Notes under the pieces: model-generated
Told to the model about the DNA's origin: nothing
The model's input: the letters and a program-made list of their open reading frames with translations, nothing else
The model's database searches: none
Part shown: piece by piece, positions 45,772-53,374 of the stretch
Layout: each line of letters opens with the position of its first letter
Numbering within the stretch: the first letter of the stretch is position 1
Assembly (NCBI RefSeq): GCF_020524355.2
Contig: NZ_CP129019.1
Span: 2,542,001 to 2,606,000, forward strand
Source: Mesobacillus subterraneus
GTDB taxonomy: Bacteria > Bacillota > Bacilli > Bacillales > Cytobacillaceae
DNA length: 64,000 bases
Direction: 5' to 3'
Position numbers and translations under genes: made by a program

Positions 45772-45808
45772 GCTCACCATGAGTTTCTGTTTTAATGATA
45801 GCTCTTAG

Positions 45809-47722
45809 TTAATCGTTCATATAAACTCTAATGGTTGACCCTTCCTTAATTTTTACCCCTGGTGAAGGAAGCTGTTTGACAACCTTCTCACCATCGCCTG
45901 CTATATCAAGCTTGAAGTTGATCAATTGTTGCCTTAGTTCCTGTTTGGATAAGCCAATCAGGTCAGGCACCTCCACCATAGGTGTATCGAGCCATGTCAA
46001 TTCCTTTTCAATCTGATCCTTCCGCGGAGGCACTTCCATAGCGCGCAGACTGTCCTCCATTATATCGCCAACGATCGGAGCTGCTACTACGCCACCAAAC
46101 TGTACTGTACCTTTCGGATTATCAACCGCAACATAAATAACGATTTGCGGGTCATCTGCAGGAGCGAAACCTATGAAGGAAACGATATGGTTATTTTCGA
46201 GGTAGCGGCCATCCTTCGCCTTCTGGGCTGTACCAGTTTTGCCGCCAACTCTGTAAGAGTCTACGTAAGCATTTTTACCTGAACCTTTAGCTACGACACT
46301 CTCAAGCGCATGCCTGATTTCTTTGGAAGTCTCTTCAGAAATCACCCTTCTTTTTGCTTGTGGAGATTTTTTCATGACAACCTCTCCAGTAACGGGATCA
46401 ATCAATTCTTTAGCAATAAACGGTGTATACAGTATTCCACCATTTACAGCTGCTGAAACAGCAGCGACTTGCTGGATTGGCGTGACAGAAACACCCTGAC
46501 CAAATGCAGTTGTTGCCTGCTCGACTGGACCGACTCTCTCCAGGTTGAACATAATCCCTTTTCCTTCCCCTTGAAGGTCGATTCCTGTTTTCTCGCCAAA
46601 ACCGAAATCCTTCACATATTTAAACAGTTTTTCTTTACCTAGCCTATCGCCAAGCTCAACGAATCCAGGGTTGCAGGAATTCTCGACAACTTCGAGGAAG
46701 GATTGGCTTCCGTGTCCTCCTTTTTTCCAGCAGCGGATTCTCGCTCCAGCTACTTCGACAGAACCGGAGTCATGGAAGTGATCTTTTTCAAGATCGACCT
46801 TTCCTTCCTGAAGTGCAGCGGCGAGGGTAACAATTTTGAAAGTAGAACCTGGTTCATACGTGCTCCAAATCGGCAAGTTCCGGTTGTAAACTTCCGGTGC
46901 TACATTACGGAAGTTAGCCGGATCAAAGTCAGGCCTGCTTGACATTGCAAGGATTTCCCCATTATTAGGATTCATGGCGACCGCAATGATGCCATCTGGA
47001 TTATATTTTGCTTGGGCAATATCAAGTTCTCGCTCGACGATGGTCTGCACCCTGCTGTCGATCGTCAGCTTCAGATCAAGCCCGTCCACCGGCGGCTCGT
47101 AGTCATCCGCCATATTGTTCATTCGCTGCTGTTTTGCGTCCGCATAAAATTGGACAGAACCTTTTTGCCCTTTTAATTCTTTATCATAGTAAAGTTCCAA
47201 TCCCATCAATCCCTGGTTATCAATTCCCGCAAACCCCAAGACATGGGACAGGTAACTGCCGTATGGATAATGGCGCTTGGAATCCTCACCGATGTATACA
47301 CCTTTGATATCGAGTGCCCTGATTTCCTTCGCTTTCTCGTGAGAAATCTTTCTGCCTTCTGGAATTCTCTCAATCATCGCTCTTTTTGTAATATGTTGAT
47401 AGGCCTTCTCTTTTGACATATTTAAAGCCTTCGCTAATATTTCCGCTGCAGCCTCGGGATCCTCCACCTGGCGCGGCACCACGTAAACAGTCGGTGCACT
47501 AATATTCGTTGCGAGCGCCACTCCATTCCTATCCGTTATTTCCCCGCGCTGTGGCTCAAATGGGACGTTTCTGCTCCACGAATCCTTCGCCTTTCCTGTC
47601 AAAAAATCTCCTAGCATGAATTGCACATACCCAAGCCGGACATCTATGATGAAAAACACCAAAATTCCAACCACCAGAACGAGAGCCAGCCTTTTTCTGA
47701 CCGTCACGTTTGATACACGCAT
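45809..47722 (-). CDS. spoVD: SpoVD, sporulation-specific class B penicillin-binding protein
   Basis: 637 aa from the ATG at 47722 (MRVSNVTVRKRLALVLV) with GGGAGG upstream. One membrane helix, PBP dimerisation domain (GEITDRNGVALATNIS), and transpeptidase motifs STFK, SCN (ENSCNPGF) and KTGTAQ. One C-terminal PASTA domain begins at VEVPDLIGLSKQEL. Crosslinks spore cortex peptidoglycan with SpoVE. It has its own sigma-E-type promoter and is cut off from pbpB by a terminator and a repeat array. Confidence 0.95.
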   Translation of the reverse strand: MRVSNVTVRKRLALVLVVGILVFFIIDVRLGYVQFMLGDFLTGKAKDSWSRNVPFEPQRGEITDRNGVALATNISAPTVYVVPRQVEDPEAAAEILAKALNMSKEKAYQHITKRAMIERIPEGRKISHEKAKEIRALDIKGVYIGEDSKRHYPYGSYLSHVLGFAGIDNQGLMGLELYYDKELKGQKGSVQFYADAKQQRMNNMADDYEPPVDGLDLKLTIDSRVQTIVERELDIAQAKYNPDGIIAVAMNPNNGEILAMSSRPDFDPANFRNVAPEVYNRNLPIWSTYEPGSTFKIVTLAAALQEGKVDLEKDHFHDSGSVEVAGARIRCWKKGGHGSQSFLEVVENSCNPGFVELGDRLGKEKLFKYVKDFGFGEKTGIDLQGEGKGIMFNLERVGPVEQATTAFGQGVSVTPIQQVAAVSAAVNGGILYTPFIAKELIDPVTGEVVMKKSPQAKRRVISEETSKEIRHALESVVAKGSGKNAYVDSYRVGGKTGTAQKAKDGRYLENNHIVSFIGFAPADDPQIVIYVAVDNPKGTVQFGGVVAAPIVGDIMEDSLRAMEVPPRKDQIEKELTWLDTPMVEVPDLIGLSKQELRQQLINFKLDIAGDGEKVVKQLPSPGVKIKEGSTIRVYMND

Positions 47723-47788
47723 ATAATGAACGAACCTCCCTCTATAGTTGATCCAATAGTAAACTGAGAAACTCTCAGACACTCGTTC

Positions 47789-47819
47789 AAATATATGCTT
47801 GTACGAATTCGAATATAAC
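47789..47819 (-). promoter_or_regulatory. Sigma-E-type promoter of spoVD
   Basis: -35 GTTATATT (47812-47819), 14-bp spacer, -10 CATATATT (from 47797 down), close to the sigma-E consensus KMATATT-N14-CATACANT. It is about 65 bp before the spoVD ATG. B. subtilis spoVD is known to be sigma-E dependent. Confidence 0.75.
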
Positions 47820-47890
47820 AAGAAGTGGAGACAAGCTGAGGTTTGTTTAGGACGTGGAGATTCTACTGCCTTGGAAAATTTTCAGGGGAA

Positions 47891-48939
47891 TTTTCGAACC
47901 TGAAGCTACTTTATACAAAGTGAGGAGTTCAGACTAGGATTTTGTCCGAACCTGATGCTACTTCGGACAAAACGAGGAGACCCGAACACGATTTTGTCTG
48001 AACCTGATGTGACTTCGGACAAAACAAAGAGATCCGACTGCGATTTTGTCCGAACCTGATGTGACTTCGGACAAATCGAGGAGACCCGGCCACTATTTTG
48101 TCTGAACCTGATGCGACTTCGGACAAAACGAGAAGAAGAGTACACGTTTTTGTCCGAACCTGATGCTACTTCGGACAAAATGAGGAGACCCAACCACGAT
48201 TTTTGTCCGAACCTGATGCGACTTCGGACAAAACGAGGAGACCCGGCCACTATTTTGTCTGAACCTGATGCGACTTCGGACAAAACGAGAAGAAGCGTAC
48301 ACGTTTTTGTCCGAACCTGATGCGACTTCGGACAAAATGAGGAGACCCAACCACGATTTTGTCCGAACCTGATGCGACTTCGAACAAAACAAGGAGACCC
48401 GGCCACTATTTTGTCTGAACCTGATGCTACTTCGGACAAAACGAGAAGAACCGAACACATTTTTGTCCGAACCTAGTGCTACTTCGGACAAAATAAGAAG
48501 AACCGAACACGTTTTTGTCCGAACCTGGTGCCACTTCGGACAAAACAAGGAGACCCGGCCACGATTTTGTCTGAACCTGATGTGACTTCGGACAAAACGA
48601 GTAGAACCGAACACGTTTTTGTCCGAACCTGATGCTACTTCGGACAAAATGAGGAGACCCAACCACGATTTTTGTCCGAACCTGATGCGACTTCGGACAA
48701 AACGAGGAGACCCGGCCATGATTTTGTCGAACCTGGTGCTACTTCGGACAAAACGAGTAGAATCGAACACGATTTTGTCCGAACCTGATGCTACTTCGGA
48801 CAAAACGAGGAGACCCGGCCATGATTTTGTCTGAACCTGATGTGACTTCGGACAAAACGAGGAGACCCGGCCATGATTTTGTCGAACCTGGTGCTACTTC
48901 GGACAAAACGAGTAGAATCGAACACGATTTTGTCCGAAC
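47891..48939. repeat. 52-bp tandem repeat array, 19 full units, between pbpB and spoVD
   Basis: Units run 47940-48927: fifteen of 52 bp, two of 53 and two of 51, total 988 bp. A decayed unit precedes (47891-47939) and a 12-bp half unit follows. Each unit is TTTTGTCCGAA, an 11-bp loop (CCTGATGCTAC type), TTCGGACAAAA, then a 19-bp spacer, so every unit can fold as an 11-bp hairpin. Spacers fall in about three types (ending CCGGCCACTA/TGA, GTACACGT or GAACACGT/GA, and CCAACCACGA) that recur as a trimer of 156 bp. The unit has no stop in any minus frame, which yields long frames with RSRIRFGQN, PKSHQVRTK and SEVASGSDK; these are three frames of the same DNA and I do not call them genes. Confidence 0.95.
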
Positions 48940-48982
48940 TTTGGACTTCTGCGAATCAAAATATTAGGAGCGACAACAAAAC

Positions 48983-49024
48983 AAAAAAAAACAGAGGCAG
49001 GGCTCACCCGCCCACTTCCTCTGT
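48983..49024 (-). terminator. Intrinsic terminator of the mraZ-rsmH-ftsL-pbpB unit
   Basis: Outer stem ACAGAGG / CCTCTGT and inner stem GGGC / GCCC on the minus strand, then TTTTTTTTT. The stem overlaps the pbpB stop codon. It would end transcription before the repeat array. Confidence 0.85.
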
Positions 49025-51214
49025 CTCTTCATTTTCTTCCTCAGTTTTTAATGAATTCTCAAATTGCTGCAGCGGGGTTTCCAGCTCGACAATCAAATTT
49101 TCACCTTCATTGATTGGCAATCCTGGCTTAAGACTTTGTTTTGTAACATAACCGCTGCCGGCTTTGTTTAACTTAATCCCTGTAATTTGCGCCAGCTTCA
49201 AGACGTCCCTGAGTGACCAGTCTGTCATGTCAGGGTATGTCATGACTCCCGATGACTTGATAAAGACTTTCTCTCCCTCGAGAGCCATTATCTCTGCCTT
49301 TGGCAACTGCTCCTCAACCTGGCTGCCATCTCCTATAATCACTGTTTCAAACCCTTTAGATTCTAGCAAACTCTTTGCTTCTCCTGAATTCATGCCAGTT
49401 ACATCAGGAACCTTTATCGAATCAGCTTTTTCCATTGAAGCAGGTTTAATATTCAAATACTGAAGACTGCTCTTCATCACAGATTTAAAAATCATGGATG
49501 TAGGAATCGATCCTTTAAAATAATGGTCGATTTCCGGCTGTTGAACGGCTACATAAACGATAAGTTTAGGGTCATCTTTTGGAGCCATCCCCAGGAATGA
49601 AAACAGGTAATCGCTCGCCCCTGCTAAATAACTGCCGTTAGCTGTTAAGTTCGCAGTACCAGTTTTACCAGCAACCTCGTAACCTTCGATTGCGTATGAT
49701 TTACCAGTACCATGTTCACCAGTTACAACTGTACCTAAAACATCTCTCACCTTTTTTGCTGTTTCAGCGGATATAGGCTGCCCAACAGACTTCGGCTCTT
49801 CCTGCTTGATCACTTCACCTGTGTTTGGATCGACTATCTTATCGATCACTCGCGGTTTCATCATCTTCCCATCATTTGCTACTGCTGTTGCGGCTTGGAT
49901 CATCTGTATTGGCGTCACAGTAGTACCCTGTCCGTAAGATGTCGTTATTTTTTCAATCGGCCATCTATAGACAATCGTTCCGGCTGTTTCATTAGGAAGG
50001 TCGATGCCTGTGGGCTCGTCAAACCCAAAATCAGTAAGGTACTCACGGAATTTTTCTGTACCGATTTTTTCATTTACTAACTTTGCCACTGCTACGTTCG
50101 AGGAACGCTGAATTCCTTCAAGATAGGTAATTGAACCCCATCCGCTGCCGTTATGGTCGCGAATCGGCTTTGAGTTTTCAGTAACTTTATAGGAACCAGA
50201 TTTATACCACTCATTAGGATTCCATTTATTCTCCTCAATTGCCGCTGCAAGCGTGAAGATTTTCATCGTCGAACCTGGCTCAATTGGTGTTTCGACCACC
50301 TCGTTATGCCAGCTGTTATCGAGCCCTTCCCTTGTCGTCGGGTGGAAGCTCGGTCGTTGAGCCATCCCGAGAATATCACCAGTCTTCGGATCAGCCACGA
50401 CTGCAATGATTTTCTTTGGCTTGTATTCCTTGTCTACACGATCGACTGCATCCTCCACGAACGTCTGGATTTTTTTATCAATCGTTAAAAAAACATTGCT
50501 GCCATCTTCGGCAGGTGTGACTTTTTTCTCTCCATCAGGTAAAAGGAAGCCCCATAAATCACTTTCGAATGAAAGAGAGCCATTTTTACCAGTCAATTCC
50601 TTATTAAGTGTTTTTTCTATCCCGAGCTGTCCAGAAGTAACCGTTTTATCGTCCTCAGTTTCTTCCTTTTCCACAAATCCGACTAAGTGGGATGAGAATA
50701 CACCATTCGGATAGAACCTCTTTGAATCTCGTAAAAAAGTAATCCCCGGCAGCTTCTCCTCTTCAATCTCACGTTTGGCCTGATGGGAAATGTCGCGGCC
50801 GGCTTTTCCGAATTCAACCTGCCAAGCGCCTTGTTTTGTCAGTCTTTTATATATTTCCGACTCACTCATATCAATATACTTAGCAAGCACGGCTGCTGTT
50901 TTCGCAGGATTGCTCACATGCTTTGGTTTCTTTTTATTCGTTGTCACAGATTCATTAAGGATAGCGACAAGTGTGTAGGCTGTTGTATCCTCAGCAACAA
51001 CTTCGCCTTTTCGGTCAAAAATCGTTCCTCTAGTCGCCTCGATTATTTTTTCATTTGAGTACTTTTGCTGCGCCCTTGCAGCCAGGGCTTGTCCATGCAC
51101 TTCCCCGGTGACCTGGATTGAAATAAACCTGAAAATCAAGATAAAAAAGAGCAGGCTGAATATTACGAATAATACCGCTGCTCCTGCATTCATATTTGGC
51201 TGTTTCTTGATCAT
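49004..51214 (-). CDS. pbpB: PBP2B, septal class B penicillin-binding protein (FtsI)
   Basis: 736 aa. Membrane helix at about 12-33, dimerisation domain (EATRGTIFDRKGEVVAEDTT), transpeptidase motifs STMK (EPGSTMKIF), SSN (QRSSNVAVAKL) and KTGTAN, and two C-terminal PASTA domains (from KVPDVTGMNSGEAKS and from MTYPDMTDWSLRDV). It ends in a Glu-rich tail. Essential septal transpeptidase. Overlaps ftsL stop as TGATG. Confidence 0.96.
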   Translation of the reverse strand: MIKKQPNMNAGAAVLFVIFSLLFFILIFRFISIQVTGEVHGQALAARAQQKYSNEKIIEATRGTIFDRKGEVVAEDTTAYTLVAILNESVTTNKKKPKHVSNPAKTAAVLAKYIDMSESEIYKRLTKQGAWQVEFGKAGRDISHQAKREIEEEKLPGITFLRDSKRFYPNGVFSSHLVGFVEKEETEDDKTVTSGQLGIEKTLNKELTGKNGSLSFESDLWGFLLPDGEKKVTPAEDGSNVFLTIDKKIQTFVEDAVDRVDKEYKPKKIIAVVADPKTGDILGMAQRPSFHPTTREGLDNSWHNEVVETPIEPGSTMKIFTLAAAIEENKWNPNEWYKSGSYKVTENSKPIRDHNGSGWGSITYLEGIQRSSNVAVAKLVNEKIGTEKFREYLTDFGFDEPTGIDLPNETAGTIVYRWPIEKITTSYGQGTTVTPIQMIQAATAVANDGKMMKPRVIDKIVDPNTGEVIKQEEPKSVGQPISAETAKKVRDVLGTVVTGEHGTGKSYAIEGYEVAGKTGTANLTANGSYLAGASDYLFSFLGMAPKDDPKLIVYVAVQQPEIDHYFKGSIPTSMIFKSVMKSSLQYLNIKPASMEKADSIKVPDVTGMNSGEAKSLLESKGFETVIIGDGSQVEEQLPKAEIMALEGEKVFIKSSGVMTYPDMTDWSLRDVLKLAQITGIKLNKAGSGYVTKQSLKPGLPINEGENLIVELETPLQQFENSLKTEEENEETEEVGG

Positions 51215-51570
51215 CAGTTTTCCACACCTTTAACATTGTCTTCATTCAATGTTAAACCGAGCTTTTCTGTTACCTTCTTAATTCTTTCATAGGTACTTAA
51301 TTCGCTAATCTGGATTTCAAGATCACTGTTAATCTTTTGCTGCTCCTGAATATCGCCTTCAATGATTTGGATTTCTTTGTTGACTTCGTAAATGGCTGCC
51401 TGTTTTGAAACCATGAATGTTGCGCCGAAGCAAACAATTGTCCCGAAAACAAACATCAGGATTTTTTCGCCGGGCGTTAATATCGAATTGCGTTTCGCCG
51501 GTGCTTTTGCCGGTACCTGAACAGTTTGCTGTTGCTGCTCTTGCTGCAATTTTCTAGCCAGATTGCTCAT
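51214..51570 (-). CDS. ftsL: Cell division protein FtsL
   Basis: 118 aa from the second of two adjacent ATGs (51570), better placed behind AGGAGGG. Basic, Gln-rich cytoplasmic tail (QQEQQQQ), one membrane helix (about 37-57) and an extracellular leucine-zipper coiled coil (about 60-105). Unstable partner of DivIC and DivIB that regulates septal synthesis. Confidence 0.93.
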   Translation of the reverse strand: MSNLARKLQQEQQQQTVQVPAKAPAKRNSILTPGEKILMFVFGTIVCFGATFMVSKQAAIYEVNKEIQIIEGDIQEQQKINSDLEIQISELSTYERIKKVTEKLGLTLNEDNVKGVEN

Positions 51571-51603
51571 CATTTTCCCTCCTGAAAATTATATTTTATA
51601 TTT

Positions 51604-52542
51604 TTATTTTTTTACTTTTTCAGCGATACGCAGTTTTGCGGATCTTGCCCTGTTATTGAACTCCAATTCTTCCTCTGAAGGGAGGATTGGCTTTCGTGTG
51701 ACCAGCTTCAACTTCGGCTGGTATTCTTCAGGGATGATTGGCAATCCTGGAGGCAGCGGGGGTGTTTCGCTCGCTTTCTTCAAGGTAACCTTACAAATTC
51801 TGTCCTCTAATGAGTGGAAGGTGATAACACTGATCCTTCCACCTATATCAAGTAGGTCAATCGCCTGTTCGAGTGATTTTTCAAATACACCAAGTTCATC
51901 ATTAACAGCGATTCTTACCGCCTGAAAAACTCTCTTTGCAGGATGACCACCTTTTCTTCTTGCAGGTGCAGGAATCGCATCCTTAATCAACTCTACAAGT
52001 TCACCAGTGGTTTCAACGTGTTTGATTTCCCTTGCTGCTTCAATCTTTCGGGCAATCTGCTTTGAAAATTTCTCTTCCCCATACTGGAAAAAGATTTTGA
52101 CCAGTTTTTCATATGACCATTCATTAATGACATCGTAAGCGGACAATGGTGCGTCCTGGTCCATCCGCATATCAAGCGGAGCATCATGATGGTAGCTGAA
52201 GCCTCGTTCTGGTGTGTCCAGCTGTGGAGATGAGACTCCAAGGTCATATAGGACACCATCAACCTCCGTTACACCATGGTTTTCTAGTTCTTCCTTCAAA
52301 TGGAGAAAGTTGCTTTTAATAATTGTCAGTCTGTCTCCATAAGCAGCAAGCTTTTCTTTTGCATTCGCAATCGCAATATCGTCCTGGTCAAACGCGTATA
52401 GCTTTCCATTTCCCGAAAGCTTGGACAAAATTAATTCACTGTGGCCTGCGCCACCGAGAGTGCAATCCACATATGTACCGTCAGGCTTGATACCCAGCCC
52501 GTCTACTGTTTCTTCTAGCAAAACTGTTGTATGTTTGAACAT
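51604..52542 (-). CDS. rsmH: 16S rRNA (cytosine1402-N4)-methyltransferase
   Basis: 312 aa from the ATG at 52542 ([16 protein letters not shown]) behind GAAAGGTGG. SAM-binding [13 protein letters not shown], the inserted helical domain, and family motifs [10 protein letters not shown] and [16 protein letters not shown]. Methylates C1402 in the ribosomal P site. 57 nt after the mraZ stop. Confidence 0.96.
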   Translation of the reverse strand: MFKHTTVLLEETVDGLGIKPDGTYVDCTLGGAGHSELILSKLSGNGKLYAFDQDDIAIANAKEKLAAYGDRLTIIKSNFLHLKEELENHGVTEVDGVLYDLGVSSPQLDTPERGFSYHHDAPLDMRMDQDAPLSAYDVINEWSYEKLVKIFFQYGEEKFSKQIARKIEAAREIKHVETTGELVELIKDAIPAPARRKGGHPAKRVFQAVRIAVNDELGVFEKSLEQAIDLLDIGGRISVITFHSLEDRICKVTLKKASETPPLPPGLPIIPEEYQPKLKLVTRKPILPSEEELEFNNRARSAKLRIAEKVKK

Positions 52543-52599
52543 TATGATCCACCTTTCCAATCGAGGAGCAGGTAATATTATATCAGAATAATGTTACCC

Positions 52600-53032
52600 T
52601 TAAATATCAAATCCAATCATATTTTCCGCAATTTCAGCAAAAGATTCCTCAGATTCTGCGAAATATTCTTCCCAGATGGCTTTGCTCCAAATTTCAATTC
52701 GATTGGAAACACCTAAAATCACACATTCTTTCTCAAGCTTGGCGTACTGCATCAACGGGGAAGGGATATTTACTCTCCCCTGTTTGTCAATTTCACTCTC
52801 GGTAGCACCCGAAAAGAAAAATCGGGTAAATGCTCGTGCATCTTTTTTTTGTCAGTGGAAGTCCTTTTAGCTTATCTTCGATCACAGACCATTCAGAAAC
52901 GGGGTAACCAAATAAACACTGGTCAAGTCCACGGGTAAGAATGAACATTTCTCCCAGGTTTTCTCGGACCTTGGCAGGGATGATCAATCGGCCTTTGCTA
53001 TCAACATTATGATGGTATTCACCCATGAACAT
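52600..53032 (-). pseudogene. mraZ: Transcriptional regulator MraZ, single-nucleotide frameshift
   Basis: First half [21 protein letters not shown] up to LPLTKK is in one frame. The second half ([20 protein letters not shown] to the end AENMIGFDI) is in the next. The switch is at an A8 run (minus strand, 52843-52850). With seven A the product is 143 aa, the length of B. subtilis MraZ, with both SpoVT-AbrB-like halves and their DSKGR and DKQGR motifs. ATG at 53032 behind GGGGG. MraZ is the dcw repressor; as written it ends 15 residues into nonsense. Confidence 0.88.
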
Positions 53033-53033
53033 G

Positions 53034-53090
53034 CCACTACCCCCACTTTCTAAATACAATGTACCACATTCCCCCACTTTTCACCACCTT
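53034..53090 (-). promoter_or_regulatory. Possible MraZ-box direct repeats in the mraZ leader
   Basis: Two direct repeats, AAAGTGGGGGTAGTGG (just before the ATG) and AAAGTGGGGGAATGTGG (about 30 bp upstream), with AAGGTGGTG further up. They resemble the AAAGTGG / GTGGG direct repeats known for MraZ operators. No -35/-10 pair could be assigned with certainty. Confidence 0.5.
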
Positions 53091-53208
53091 ATATTAAATA
53101 TTCTCCCCGCTCCCTTGAAATCCTTCCAGGAAAATTCATTTCCACTAATTTCTTTCATTTCAAAAAAGTTGCTTTTAACATATCTCGTCGTTTCTCTTCC
53201 TTTCAGGT

Positions 53209-53340
53209 AATGCAGAAGTGCTGCTTTTACCGTAAATCCTCTTTTCCCTGCATTTCGAGCTATGGAAAGCCACTGCTTTTACCATAAATCAGCTTCTCTC
53301 CTCTTCTCGGGCAATGCAGAGGTGTAATTTTTCCATAGAA
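53209..53340. repeat. Diverged 52-bp-period repeat, about 2.5 units
   Basis: AATGCAGAAGTGCTGCTTTT at 53209, the related TATGGAAAGCCACTGCTTTT at 53261 and AATGCAGAGGTGTAATTTTT at 53313, exactly 52 bp apart. ACCGTAAATC / ACCATAAATC and CTCTTTTCC-like blocks recur in phase. Not related in sequence to the array at 47891. The rest of the bshC-mraZ gap shows no gene. Confidence 0.65.
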
Positions 53341-53371
53341 AAAAAGCTCCATCCACTTAGGATGAAGCTTT
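53340..53371 (-). terminator. Intrinsic terminator of bshC
   Basis: Minus-strand stem AAAGCTTCATCC / TGGATGGAGCTTT with a small loop, then a T run, immediately after the bshC stop. Confidence 0.85.
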
Positions 53372-53374
53372 GAA

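Noticed and set aside
47906-48803. Hypothetical proteins of 184 and 236 residues in the repeat array
   Set aside because: They are three-frame translations of the same 52-bp unit, overlap one another and have no ribosome site.
47891-48939. CRISPR array
   Set aside because: Spacers are repeated among units and of only about three types, the repeat contains its own 11-bp loop variation, and no cas gene is nearby.
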